Shown one piece after another: positions 33,044 to 45,075 of a stretch of 64,000 nucleotides of DNA. Each line of letters starts with the position of its first letter. Position 1 is the stretch's first letter. Source of the stretch: Paragyromitra xinjiangensis (Eukaryota > Ascomycota > Pezizomycetes > Pezizales > Discinaceae). The translations under genes and the position numbers were made by a program. The stretch covers positions 930,001 through 994,000 of the forward strand of contig JBCAMK010000003.1 in NCBI GenBank assembly GCA_038503065.1, given 5' to 3'. The notes under the pieces are model-generated. The model was not told the DNA's origin, searched no databases, and saw only the letters and a program-made list of their open reading frames with translations.

Positions 33044-35636
33044 TGAATAGTACAACCTCAACACCACAGGAATTTAAAACCTTTTCAATCATACAACACA
33101 ACACTGCTGGGAGCTCGTCTGTGTTTCACTCCTTTTTCTCATCAATTGATCGCTCCACCCCGATCATCTTAATTCAAGATCCTTTTCTCTGGAATCACAA
33201 ACCACTTTGTGTGCCAGGGTATAATGTTCTCTATCCACCCGTCACTCAACCCAAAAAAGTCAGAGTGTGCATCTACATTAACATTTCCTTTGTTCAATTA
33301 TTAAAAATATCGTTTCTTCCCCTGTTTTACGATAGAGATGACATGGTTGGCATCATGCTATCATCCACTGAAGGTTTCTTTTCTTCCAACAACAAACAAC
33401 TTCAAATTATCAATTTATACAATCGCAAACGTATAGATTCACCCGGTCACCATATACACCCCTCCCTCATCTTTCCAGAAACAAGTATCCCTACTCTTAT
33501 TGCGGGCGACTTTAACATTCATCATTCCTCAACAGATCCAAACAGAATCCTTTCCCACAATGAAAAAACCCAATCGGACAAATATTTCTCCGCCGCTTTT
33601 TCATCCAACTTCACTGCCGTTAACAACCCCGGGAGCTTCACCCGCTTCCCATACGATTCCCATTCCAGACCAAGCGTAATTGACCTCACATTTGTCAACT
33701 ACTCCCTTCTTCCCTTTTTACTACAGTGGTCCAACGACCTCCCTCCTTCAGGCTCTGATCACACTTGCATCAAAACAATTCTCTCCCCCCTCTTTTCTTC
33801 TTCTTCACCTCCGATTCCGAATTGGCCATTAGCCGATTGGAGTAGCATAATACCTGCACTCCAACAAGTTACTATTTTTCCCCCAACTAATCCTGATATT
33901 GATTCCTGGTTTACCCATAACCTCTCTCAAATCACCACTCCACTTCTCCTTTACACACCAAAAAAACGACTCACTTCTTGGTCTAAGAAATGGTGGTCCT
34001 CTGAAATCTCAGAACTCCGTCGCATATTTCATTCAGTCTCCCGGGCCCATAGAGCCCGCTATCATCATCAACGTCCCCCCCCTTCTGAAGAAGTCAAAAA
34101 GGCGAAAAATGCCTATTTTAAAGCAATCTCGCAGGCAAAGAAAGCCCATTGGAACAACTTCCTCTCCAACGCCTCCCCCGCCAATGTTTGGGCCGCTAAA
34201 AGACTCAAAACGGCTAACAACATCACCCAACTTCCCTCCCTCCCCAATGCCACCACTCCACAGGAAATTAATTCTTCCCTTCTTAATCATTTTTTTCCCC
34301 CCAGAATTAACCCCTCTCCCCCCCTTCCCACCTTTTTTCCCGAACATCTCCCCATTTCTCCTGATGAGGTCAGTGCCGCATTAGCGAAATCCTCCAATTC
34401 TTCCACTCCAGGCCCCGATTCCATCCCTTATTCTGTTTGGAAAAGAATCAACCGTCACCTGCCTTCTCTTCTTCCGTTGCTCCTCACTCCACTCATGCAA
34501 TTCGGATACCACCCCATTTCCCTTAAAAAGGCCAATGGTATCGTCCTCCCCAAACCAAATAAACCAACTTATTCTCTTCCTTCCTCGTTTAGAGTTATAG
34601 TTCTTCTCGAAACTATCTCCAAAATTCTCGAACGCATTGTTGCAAATCGCCTAGCTAACATCGCACATCATCTTTCACTCATCCACCCTGGGCAATGCGG
34701 TTCTTTGAAACGCATCTCAGCGGCAGATGCCGCTACGGCTCTTATTCAAGATGTTCGCACCCTCCAAGCCGCGGACCTCAAAGTTTCTACTCTTTTCCTC
34801 GATATCAAAGGGGGCTTTGACAATGTCAACCCCATTATTCTTCAAGCTCGTCTTCTTTCCCATGGAGTTCCTCCATATCTTGTTTTTTGGATTATTTCCT
34901 TTCTTTCTCAACGTGAATGTCGCCTTTTATTTCAAGGTGCTGCTCATGATTTTCATCCAGTTTCAGTAGGAGTACCCCAAGGGTCCCCTATCTCTCCTTT
35001 ATTATTTGTTATTTATGTTTCTCCTCTTCATATTTTGTCTTCTTTATCTACTATTGTTCTTTCATATGTAGATGATTTTGCCCTCACTGTCGCAAGCAAA
35101 TCCATCCACACCAACATCCGACTACTTGAAGCTGCCGCCTCCGATATCGAAACCATTGGGGCAGCAATCGAAGTACCTTTTTCCATTCCCAAAACAGAAC
35201 TCATCCACTGGGTTACCGCTCGCAACCGACTTCCTCCTTCTTCTCATAACCTCCCCATTATTATCCAAGGAAATTCCTTCCCTCCTCAAAATCTTGTCCG
35301 CTGGTTGGGGTTCTGGTTTTCTACTAACATGAACACCGACGCACACTTTCTTCGCCGTCTCCAATCAGCCCAAAAAGCTTTTTTCGCCATCAAATCACTT
35401 GCTCCACCAGGAGCTGGTTTAAACTCCCTCAACTGCCGTCGACTAGCTCAAGGCCTCATCCTTCCCATCTTATCTTACGGAATGGCTATTTTTACCCCCT
35501 CCTCCAATAGTTTATCTAAAATCAACCCCTTCTGGAACTCGGTTCTAAGATGGGTCACAAATTCCTTTAGATCCACCAATATTGCAGCCCTCACTAGAGA
35601 AGCTTGCCTTCCTCCCATCCTCCCTTTTAGCCTCTA
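33043..35636 (+). CDS. LINE ORF2, 5' portion: apurinic-type endonuclease and reverse transcriptase
   Basis: The ATG overlaps the ORF1 stop. The exonuclease-endonuclease-phosphatase domain spans about residues 10-245, with QHNTAGSS, IAGDFNIHHSS and the C-terminal SDHTCIKT. The reverse transcriptase spans about 440-760: LLETISKILERIV, FLDIKGGFDNVNP (catalytic Asp), GVPQGSPISPLLF, LSYVDDFAL (YVDD active site at about 674) and WLGFWFS. It nicks target DNA and copies LINE RNA from the nick. At 35636 the frame runs into the Gypsy long terminal repeat, which adds a short false C-terminus (to 35673). The true continuation is at 46108-46888; together they make 1124 codons. Confidence 0.92.
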
Positions 35637-36668
35637 TGTAAGACCGGTACTTCGCACCACTACTGAATTCTAAGCGAAGCTTTAGATAGCTCTCTAGACT
35701 CTGTAACTCGACCGGCTACTATCCGTAGCACAATACCCGAGCGCACGTCCTGACAACTTCTTATGAACCGCACAAAGGCAACGATAGTTTAAGCGAGATA
35801 AGGGTCGGGGCTGTTCCGTTGAAAGAACTTTCTCAATAGGAAGGACACGAGTGTTGAAGCGCGGCTATGCTTTAAACAACTCGATACGATGGAGAATTTA
35901 TCACGGAACAAAGTATGTTGGTAACAAAATAATATTGATAAGGCTCGTTCTTCCTCGATGATGATCGACTCAGAATTGACGTCCAATGCAAGAGTATTTA
36001 TATCCCGTCCTCTTTACTACTGTGTGTTCTTTGTAGCTTGGGTCGACGGACTAAACTATCTACTATTACAAATTGAACTAACTCGCTTATCCATTTATCC
36101 GACATCCTATCTGCTGCTCGTTATCTCCAACTTCCGACGCTTACCCCTCGTTCAGTAATCTTCGGATCGCCGTGGCGATGATACGGTTGTGACGGTTGCG
36201 TTCGCCCAATCGAGTAGGTGGTTACACGATATCGTTTTGTTGCGACAGCTGGTGTTTGGAGCCCCGTAGCGTGGGCAGGAGACCTCTGATGACTAATCCG
36301 AATAGCCCACGTGACTTGGCGCCCCAAGTTGCCCTATGAAGACCTCTCATACATACCCTCCGGGTCACGTTCCGCGGGAAGGGCGCCGTTGACGACCAAA
36401 GGGTTACTTTTAGTCTCCGGGACGCGGATATTTTGCGGGTGTCCCCCCTTCTCGATCCAGCGCTGCCAGCAGCGCAAGCGAAGGCAGGGTAACGGCCGGG
36501 TAACCGGGGAAGGCAGGGTAACTGCCTGGGAATAGGCTGGGAAGTCAATAGGAAGCCACTGGGGGGTCCAACGAAGACGGGAAGGTGACCAAATGGAAGG
36601 TAGGGTAACTCCCTACGTAGGTAGGGTAACAGGGAGACCACTGCACGCCTATAGCCATAGGTATAACA
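35637..36668 (-). repeat. Gypsy 3' LTR (left copy), 1032 bp
   Basis: In element orientation it starts TGTTATACC and ends CCGGTCTTACA-type (here GTACCGGTCTTACA), so TG...CA. It matches 45076-46102. By eye its right part (36120-36668) is identical to the other copy, while the left part carries about a dozen small clustered differences. Confidence 0.93.
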
Positions 36669-36820
36669 GTATCCCCCTCCTAGGTTAGTCGTCCCGAATA
36701 ACAGTATGAAAAAATACAAATGAATCTGTGATACAGCGAGTCCCTTAGCGTCTTGGGTACATAAAATCCACTGCGTTTGCTTGGCCACAGTGGTAAAAGT
36801 TTCCCCGCATCTAAGGACGT

Positions 36821-39800
36821 TCAGTAGAAAAATACAACATCTAAAACGCAAAGAAAATAAATTTGCAAACAGAGCATGCGCTGTTGGGGGTAGAGTCTAT
36901 GAAAATCGGCAACAGCTTCTGCGGCATTCCCAATTCGCCTCCCGGTTCCTGAGTTTTCATCATCCGAATATCCCACCCATTTGACAAGGTAGAACATCCT
37001 AAAGCCACGGCGGCGGCCACTTCCAGTAGGTCGTTTTTCGCTTCTGACTATATATTCCACCTCATACTCGAGTTGTCCTTCAATGTCGTCTGGCGGCGGT
37101 CTGTCTTGATTTCGTCCGGCCCGTATGCTGTGTCGGTAAGGTTCTAATAGGGAGACATGAAAGGTGGGAAATATTTTCCACCGTCCCCCAAGATCGAGGG
37201 TGCATGCTCTGGTTCCGACACGGGTAATGGGAAAGGGGCCATAGGATTTTGGTGCTAGTTTCCGAGTTGGACGCTTGGTTTTGATGTTACGTGCATCCAG
37301 CATTACTAGATCGCCGACCTTGAATGAAGGTTCTTCTTGTCGCTTTTTATCGAAGTATTTGTTCATGGTTGCTCGAGTTGCTTTGAGGGAGGAAGTTGCG
37401 AAATCATTAACTGTTTGAAGCCAGTGGGCGTAAAGTTTGGATGCAGGGTTCTTGACTTCCCTGTCTACTGTGAAGGTGGTTCGTGGATGGAATCCGTGGT
37501 TTGCAAAGAAAGGACTGATGCCGGTTGCAGAGGCTTCTGTATTGTTGTACGCGAACTCCGCCAAAGGTAAAAGGTCATACCAGTCGTCCTGATCGTAATT
37601 AACAAAATTTCTTAGGTAGGCTTCGAGTACTTGGTTGACTCGTTCGGTTTGTCCATCAGTCTGGGGGTGGAAGGCTGATGATTTGCTGGACTTGATCTCT
37701 AAAAGTTTGCATAGTGAGGTCCAGAATTCACCAGTGAATTTTGCGTCTCGATCAGAAACTATCTCCTTCGGCAGTCCATGCAACTTCCATACTTTATCCA
37801 CAAACGCCTTCGCCACGTCACTTGCCGTTGCTCTTTCTTCTAATGGGATGAAATGCGCCATCTTGGTGAACCGGTCGACCACTACACAGATGCAGGTATA
37901 TCCTGACTCAGGTAACTGGACAATGAAATCGGTTGATATCGACACCCATGGGGCGTACGGGGTCTCGCGGCTGCAGGAGACCATACTTCTTGTGACGAAC
38001 TGATTTGTTATGTTGACACGGGTCGCATTGAACGGACATAATCCGTTATCCAGGCGGTCATTCGGGGCCAGTAAAAGTTTCTCCTGGACTAGTTCAATTG
38101 TTTTGTCTATGCCGAAGTCTTGGCGACTTTTGAGTCGTGTTCGTTCTCTAGGATCAATGTTTTTAATTCTTCATTGTCTGGTACCGTCAACCTGTTTTTC
38201 CAAAAGAGGAGTCCATCCTTCACTGTGTAATGTTGGGATTTCTTGTCTGTGCTGCCTTGCGTTACCGATTGAAGGACTTCCTTGTATCCTTCATCCAACT
38301 CTACTTGCGAACTAACTTGCTCCAGGAAATCCGTGTCGAATTTTAGAACCTGAAGCGCGGTGAGGGAGGCTGTAGAAATGAGTAGCTCCTCACGAGGTGT
38401 ATTAGGATTAGAATTATAGTGGTGGTGGTTGCCATTGGAGGCCAGCTCCGAATAGCTCGTTCGTTTACCGTTTTCATAATTTACACCTGGGTCATCATCG
38501 TCTCTATGAATTAAGGATACGACAATTGACTTACTCGGGCGGCCAGTCATATCGAGCTGGCCGGTGCGCGAACATAGCTTCAACAGGCTGTGTTGTATCC
38601 CCTCCTTAGGGCGATACTCGGACGCCTAGACAGTGCGTCGGGCTTTCCTCCTGACGTTCGGTCGATAAATTATTTTAAAGTCGAATGACGACAAATATTC
38701 CGCCCATCTGGCCTGTCGACGGTTGAGAATTCGGGTTTCCTTCATAAAGTACTCGAGATTCTTGTGGTCGGTGTAGACAATGGCCTGAAGTTTACTTCCT
38801 CGAGGTAATGTCGCCATTCCTTAAAGGCGGTCACTATTGCTAGTAACTCCTTGTCGTGTACTTCATAATTCAATTCGGCTTTATTGAATTTTCGGGAGTG
38901 GAAAGCCACGGGGTGTAGCTTTTATCGATAATTTGGGAGAGGACGCACTTAAGGCAGATAATCTGGAGGCGTTTCCGGTTTCAACGACAGTCTGGCGTTC
39001 CGGCGCAAAATGGCAAAGGATGGGGGCGGTCGTGAAGGCTACTTTAAGGTATTCGAAGGCGATCGCTTGTTTATCTCCCCAGGTGGAATTGTTTGGGAGT
39101 CGCGCTTTGGTGAGCGAGTCAGGACTGGCGACTTGCGAGAAGTTTTCGATGAAACGTCGGTAGAAATTGGCAAAACCGATAAAAACTTGTACGTCGCGAA
39201 CGCTTCTTTCTTGCTTTCCCATGATAGGATTGATTCAACCTTTGCCAACGACATGGCCACACCTTTGTCTGAGATAATGTAGCCCAAGAATTCAACTTCC
39301 TTGGTATGAAAGATACTCTTGTTTATCGCTACAGCTAGTCCCTCCTCTTGCAACCGCTGCAAGAGTTTGGTTCTGGGACCTCATGTTCCTCACTGAGGCT
39401 AGAGTAAATGAGGATATCATCGATGTAAACAACGACACCCTGGTCCAAGAATTCACGGAGAACCTGTTGCATCATATCTTGGAAGGAAGCTGGCGCGTTA
39501 GCCAACCCGAAAGGCATAACGGTGTACTCAAAGTGGCCATAACGAGTGCGGAATGCAGTTTTCCACTCGTCTCCTTCTTTAATCCTGGTCAGGTGAAAAC
39601 CGTCGCGAGGTCCAGTTTGGTGAAGACTTTCGCCCCGTTCACCCTATCACGAAGCTCGGACATTAGCGGCAGGGGGTACCGGTTCTTCACTGTTACCTTA
39701 TTCAAGCCACGGTAGTCTACGCATAAGCGTAGGCCTCCGTTTGGTTTCGGCGCGAACAATATGGGAGATCCGGCAGGTGACTTGCTGGGTCTGATCTTCC

Positions 39801-40023
39801 CTTCGGCCACCATTTTGTCCAAGTACTTACGGAGAACCTCGAGTTCCTTCTCCGAAAGCTTATATATTGGACCCCACGGGGCGGTTGTCCCGGGTTCGAG
39901 GTCGATCGCATGATCAAATGGCCTGTGCTCAGGTAGGCTTCGCTGGAGAGGGGTACCAAAAAGATCCACAAATCGGTGGTAGGGAGCCGGGAGCTGCTTG
40001 AGTAACTCTAATTCCATCAGCAA
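36821..40023 (-). pseudogene. Gypsy pol: reverse transcriptase, RNase H, integrase, chromodomain (frameshifted)
   Basis: Read on the minus strand the domains come in order. RT has [32 protein letters not shown] and [11 protein letters not shown]. RNase H has [14 protein letters not shown] and [19 protein letters not shown]. Integrase has STDFIVQLPESGYTCICVVV, IVSDRDAKFTGEFW and FHPQTDGQTERVNQVL, with the KLAPKSYGPFPITRV module. The chromodomain has EYEVEYIVRSE, FYLVKWVGYSDDE and AVADFHRLYPQ, marking a chromovirus. Frames change at about 39.5, 39.3, 39.2, 38.8, 38.6 and 38.1 kb. Where I could infer the expected reading (the 38.6 and 38.8 kb sites), the breaks are losses of one base in short runs. 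It is not functional as given. Confidence 0.85.
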
Positions 40024-42130
40024 AAATAATTATTTCCTCCCTCAGCTCCAGGAGGCTCGGGAGGCTCGGGAGGCGCTGGAGACTCCAGGAAAAAATGTGC
40101 CTACCTGGAGGAGCGAATGGTGACCAACCTCCTTCAGGAGGCACTGGGAGGAGCCAGCAAGCACTCCGGGAGACTCTAGGAGATCGATATAGGCACTCCT
40201 AACGTGGCATGGAGAGCTGTGGAGAAGCATAAGTTATACCTGTCACCCTACTCAATTCACTGATGTCACGCTGTCACTCAGGTTTTGAAAATTATTTTGA
40301 CTAATTATTGACTATCTAATGGATCTATATACATCGAACGAGTCCCCGCATCCTCCTGCTTGCCCCGCTGCATCCTACTCCTCCTACTCCTCCTATTCCA
40401 AGCCTGCTGCTGAGCTTGCCCTGGAGTCAATTCGGAGGCAGAAAAGCACGGGATTCGGAGTCTATTCAGCAGTCAATTCAGCAGGATTCGGAGGCTTAGA
40501 AACAGCTGATTCGGAGTCTATTCAGGAGTCAATTCGGCAGTCAATTCAGCAGGATTCGGAGTCGATTGGGAGGCTTGGAAACAGCCGATTCGGAGTCTAT
40601 TCAGCAGTCAATTCAGCAGCCAATTCAGCAGGATTCGGAGGCTGCTCGGGAGGAGGTTCGGGAGTCGATTCGGAGGCAGGAAAGCACGGGATTCGGAGTC
40701 AATTCAGCAGTCAATTCAGCAGGATTCGGAGGCTTAGAAACAGCCGATTCGGAGTCGATTCGGAGTCTATTCAGGAGTCAATTCAGCAGTGGATTCGGAG
40801 GCTCGGAAACAGCCTATTCGGAGGCAGGAAAGCACGGGATTCGGAGTCTATTCAGCAGTCAATTCAGCAGTCAATTCAGCAGGATTCTGAGGCTTAGAAA
40901 CAGCCGATTCAGAGTCTATTCAGGAGTCAATTCAGCAGGATTCGGAGGCTTAGAAACAGCCGATTCGGAGTCGATTTGGAGTCTATTCAGGAGTCAATTC
41001 AGCAGGATTCGGAGGCAAGCAAGCAGCTGCTTCGGAGGCTGCTCGAGAGGAGGTTCGGGAGTCGATTCGGAATCTATTCAGGAGTCAATTCAGCAGGATT
41101 CGGAGGCTCGGAAAGAGCCTATTCGGAGGCAGGAAAGCACGGGATTCGGAGTCTATTCAGCAGTCAATTCAGCAGTCAATTCAGCAGGATTTGGAGGCTT
41201 AGAAACAGCCGATTCAGAGTCTATTCAGGAGTCAATTCAGCAGTCAATTCAGCAGGATTCGGAGGCTTAGAAACAGCCGATTCGGAGCCGATTCGGAGTC
41301 AATTCAGGAGTCAATTCAGCAGTGGATTCGGAGGCTCGGAAACAGCCTATTCAGAGGCAGGAAAGCACGGGATTCGGAGTCTATTCAGGAGTCAATTCAG
41401 CAGTCAATTCAGCAGGATTCGGAGGCTTAGAAACAGCTGATTCGGAGTCGATTCGGGGTCTATTCAGGAGTCTATTCAGCAGTCAATTCAGCAGGATTCG
41501 GAGGCTATTCGGAGTCAATTCGGCAGTGGATTTGGAGGCTCAGAAACAGCCTATTCGGAGGCAGGAAAGCACAGGATTCGGAGTCAATTTGGAAGTCAAT
41601 TCAGGAGTCAATTCAGCAGTGGATTCGGAGTCTATTCAGGAGTCGATTCGGAGGCAAGCAAGCAGTCGATTCAGCAGCTGTTTGGTCGTTGATTTCGCGG
41701 GTAAGGGGCCTATTCAGAGTTAGCTACTGTGCACACGTCTATGTTGGAGATGCAGGAGGAGAGGAGGTATGGGCGTCGCAAAGGGGGTTAAAAGGGGTGG
41801 GTGGATAGGGGTGGGTGGATAGGGGTGGGCGTTGGGGCAGCAACGGGGAGTTGAAAGAAATTCTTCTAAGTCCCTAAGCGAGATCCAATAGTCTGCGATT
41901 CAGGGAGTCTCTGGCAGTGGTGTTGAGGTCCAGGAGTGGGGTGGAGGCTCAGCATCGTGCCTTTGGCTCATGGAGGATAGAGCATATCTCAGGAGAAGCC
42001 ATATCCTCCGGGAGATGCAGGTCGGGGTGCTCGTGCCTCCAGGCGCCCTGGGAGCGCACGGAGCGCCTGGAGGAGATTGCCTCCCCGGGAGACATGCCCA
42101 TGCTCCTGGAGGTGTTAATTATTTTTGCTG
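40018..42130. mobile_element. 2.1-kb insert in Gypsy pol with 15-bp inverted termini
   Basis: Both ends read CAGCAAAAATAATTA inward (40018-40032; 42116-42130), followed by a shared CTCCAGGAG motif. Flanking dinucleotide AT lies at 40016-40017 and 42131-42132. Excision restores the protease-RT frame. The same junctions can be read as A^TC...CTGA^T, the Helitron rule of insertion between A and T, so the class is ambiguous. It encodes no recognisable protein; most of it is tandem repeat. It is evidently non-autonomous. Confidence 0.7.
40424..41720. repeat. 1.3-kb minisatellite inside the 2.1-kb insert
   Basis: Short modules recur in varying order: GGATTCGGAGTC, TATTCAGCAGTCAATTCAGC, GGAGGCTTAGAAACAGCCG and AGGCAGGAAAGCACGGGATT. 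Larger composite units of roughly 100-250 bp are visible. Because no module contains a stop in some frames, long repetitive open frames (150-230 codons, Ser/Gln/Glu or Gly/Phe-rich) arise. They overlap in different frames, and I do not treat them as genes. Confidence 0.9.
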
Positions 42131-42648
42131 ATGTCTTCTTCGACCGCGGTTACCATTCCGATTATCTTTGCATTTTCATCCAGCCCAAGCCATTCATCAT
42201 ACTCGATATGATCGAACTCATTAAGAGGAGCCGTCGTCACCGAGCACTGGTCACAGCAACCAGGAGATTCGAACTTCCAGTTTGCGTGGTCATAAGGGTT
42301 GCTCAACCGATGATCCGTCAACCACCAACCCCCTGGCACTATTATGTCTAACCCAGCCTCGACAGGTCCAATCTCACACGCTATCGTGCTTGTATGATTA
42401 TTGCCCATAATCATGGTAATACTATTAGTAAAGGCTTGTCCCGCGCCTGCCACAACTCCGCCTGCGAAGTTCTTCACTGCAACCGGGACGTCTCTTTTCA
42501 CCTGTGGGACCGACCATTTTTCAACAAACAAAGGAGACATGAGAAATACATTACTTAGAATCCAAGAAACATTGGCCACTACCTTCCGCCATTCAACACT
42601 AGGAAAACCTGGCCACGCGGCCTGACGAACACTGTGGGTTCGACACAC
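42115..42648 (-). pseudogene. Gypsy protease region, cut off by the 2.1-kb insert
   Basis: The minus-strand frame includes NNHTSTIACEIGPVEAGLDI, then IVPGGWWLTDH, as in the protease-to-RT linker of fungal Gypsy elements. It ends abruptly in the insert terminus (VEEDISKNN). Skipping 40018-42130 with one AT copy continues as VEEDMELELLKQLPAPYHRF, a normal entry into the RT domain. The catalytic Asp motif upstream is not clearly preserved. Confidence 0.65.
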
Positions 42649-43197
42649 TTCTTTTTGTTGGAGGTTTAAGAGTCCGCCGTTTTGCGCTTTAAATTGTTTT
42701 TGGGTTTTTCGGTCTCAGGACAGAGACAATTCTATCTTCAATTTTCGGGCTTTCGAATGTTTGGTTAACGTCTGCTACTTACCGAACAGGTAGTCGACAA
42801 GGAAAATCACGACATTTCTTCGTCGGAGTACATGTTGGTGTACAAGTTAATAGGGGTTTTGGAGCTCTGTCCCTTTGGAACAGAGACTCATTCGGTCTCT
42901 CCGCCGAAGACACTGTCGCGGTCCTCGTCTTGGCGCACTAACTTCATCCGCTTTCTAAGGCTGTGGTGGCCTCCTCGTTGGGTTTGACCCACTTCCGTTT
43001 GCGAGTCAATTCAGCTTGAGACTGTTCTCGGTTATTCATGTCGCAAGTCTTGAGTGGCACTCGGTGCGTCCGCGACGGGTGCAGGCTTTGCTTTTCGCCT
43101 TTTCTGATTAGATCCTTCGGGACACCGTAGTGGAGCTTCTTCCAATCCGGGTGGGCTTCACGAGTGTTAGTGGGTTTTTCCTCCTGGGGGCTTGTCC

Positions 43198-44880
43198 TTA
43201 GATGGTCCAGACTGTGGACTCATTCTTAAAGCGGCTATTGAAACCCTTCTCCCTGACTTTCCTTTTTCTTTTCCTCCGCTTTCCCTCGGCTGTCTGTGGC
43301 GGGAGTCCACGGTTCTCTAGTTTGACATGGTAATCAAACTCTTCTCTTGCCTTCCAACCTCCCGCAACTGCTCTATCCACCGCTCATCGTCATAGATCTT
43401 ACCAAAGGGAAAGATCATCTCCCCGGATCTTCACAGGGACCTTCGATTCCACCTTCATCCTCCACAAAATTCCTGTCATCCTAACCAAGGTTAAGACTAC
43501 TCATCTTGATAGGTAGTCTTCGATGGTGGTGTAGGTGACCTTGTCCATAGCATGGACTGCGTCACGTTGTTCGTCAGGATCCGAAAATTTCGGTCATCTT
43601 TTCGACGAAGTTCACCCAGTACGAATATGCGGGATACGGGCGTATCCTTCCGCTCCATCCATCTTGTTAGTATACATGATGACGTAGGGTCTAACCTTGG
43701 GTCCATCGCAACGCCCTGCTGCATAGTGGATTTTATACTTTGCATCGAGGTCCACATAAAGCTGTTTACCTCAAGTAAACTTCGAGGCTTCGAATCCAGG
43801 TTTTCAGGTCCTGGTTGGTGGCGGCGGTGAACTTTTACGGTTGATAGGGATTTTGTGATGTCTGGCGCCACTAGGAGCGGCTGCGTAATAGTGGTTGTGG
43901 ACCGCTGGGCCTTGTGGGTCCACTGGGGGAGGTGGAGGTTGGTGATTGGGGGCAGGGGTTTGGCTTATACTACGCCGTCTCTGGTTTTCTTCCCAGGCTA
44001 GTTTTCCGGCGGCTAAGCGTCTTCTATCCTCATGCATTCTGGCTAGCATGGCTGCTTGTTCGGCTGGACTTAGTCCTACCACAACATCTCCTCCGGCTTG
44101 CGAACTGTGAGAACTTGCTGGTGCAATGGGAACCCATGGGGATCTCGGTGGTCCTCGTCCTCCGTTCCCTTGGGTCCCTGATGGACCTGCGGTAGTTTGG
44201 GGTTCCCGATCCTTTCCTTTCTCACTCCTTGTGAGACGTCGGGTTGCTTCCGCCGGGTGGGAGTCGTCTTGTTGTGAGCGAGCACGTTGAGCTTCACTGA
44301 TTCTGCTGTCAATGACGTCGACAAGGGTAGTAGTGAGGTATTCGTCCACTTTTCGCTGGGTATGAGCAATCTCTGCATCCAGCCCGTGCTTGACCTGCTC
44401 GGTGACTCTACGGTGTTCCTGTTCACGTTGTTCAAAATGGGTGGCAACGCTTGCGAGACGTTGGATGTTTCGGATTTCCATCTCATCGATCGCCTCTTGA
44501 GCCGCTACCTCAAGACCTTGGACACGTCAATCTCGGTTAACTCGCCATCGGCGTATTGGTAGCCCTGCTCGATGTTCCTCTGAACCTCGGCTAACTGAAT
44601 GTAGAGCGCTTGATTCTCTTCGCTAAGAGCCTCCACTCCTACACTAAAGCCTACTGCTGCTTGGTCTTGTCTTTCGACTATGAACTCGAATGCCGCTTGG
44701 ATTGCGTGCATGACCTCCACTTGACGTGGGGAGTCGTTTATGGTCAACCGTGGAATCTCCGTAGCTCCTTCGATTTGGATCGGCCGGCTGGCTGATCCTT
44801 GGTCGATGGTTGGGCGGGGGAGAGTGTTCCAAAGGCCTGTAAGACCTGGACGTGTACGGCTGTGGCTTCTGAGCAGACAT
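43198..44880 (-). pseudogene. Gypsy gag (frameshifted)
   Basis: Starts MSAQKPQPYTSRSYRPLEHS near 44880. Coding then moves between frames: IQAAFEFIVERQDQAAVGFS around 44.7 kb, a 225-codon stretch rich in Gln/Arg/Pro (44481-43804), and ELRRKDDRNFRILTNNVTQS near 43.6 kb. This arrangement (helical capsid, Pro-rich linker) suits a Gypsy gag. At least three frameshifts are needed. I could not find an intact CCHC knuckle. Confidence 0.65.
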
Positions 44881-45075
44881 ATGAAGTGTTATGGCGTGGG
44901 CGATTGCGACATTTGTGAGGATGTGATACTTGCTACTCGGCCAGTTGACCTAGTAGTAAGTTGATGACGAAGGTCTCCGTCTTGGAGAATGTCGAGGTGG
45001 TCTGACATCTCCGTATCGTGGTGACTACTCGTGGTGTCGAGAGTATCGCCGGTATTGATATGCCTATCAATATCT

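Noticed and set aside
40319..41723. Long repetitive open frames (up to 234 codons) in the Gypsy insert
   Set aside because: They arise from minisatellite modules without stops, overlap each other in different frames, have no domain, and lie in a non-autonomous insert.
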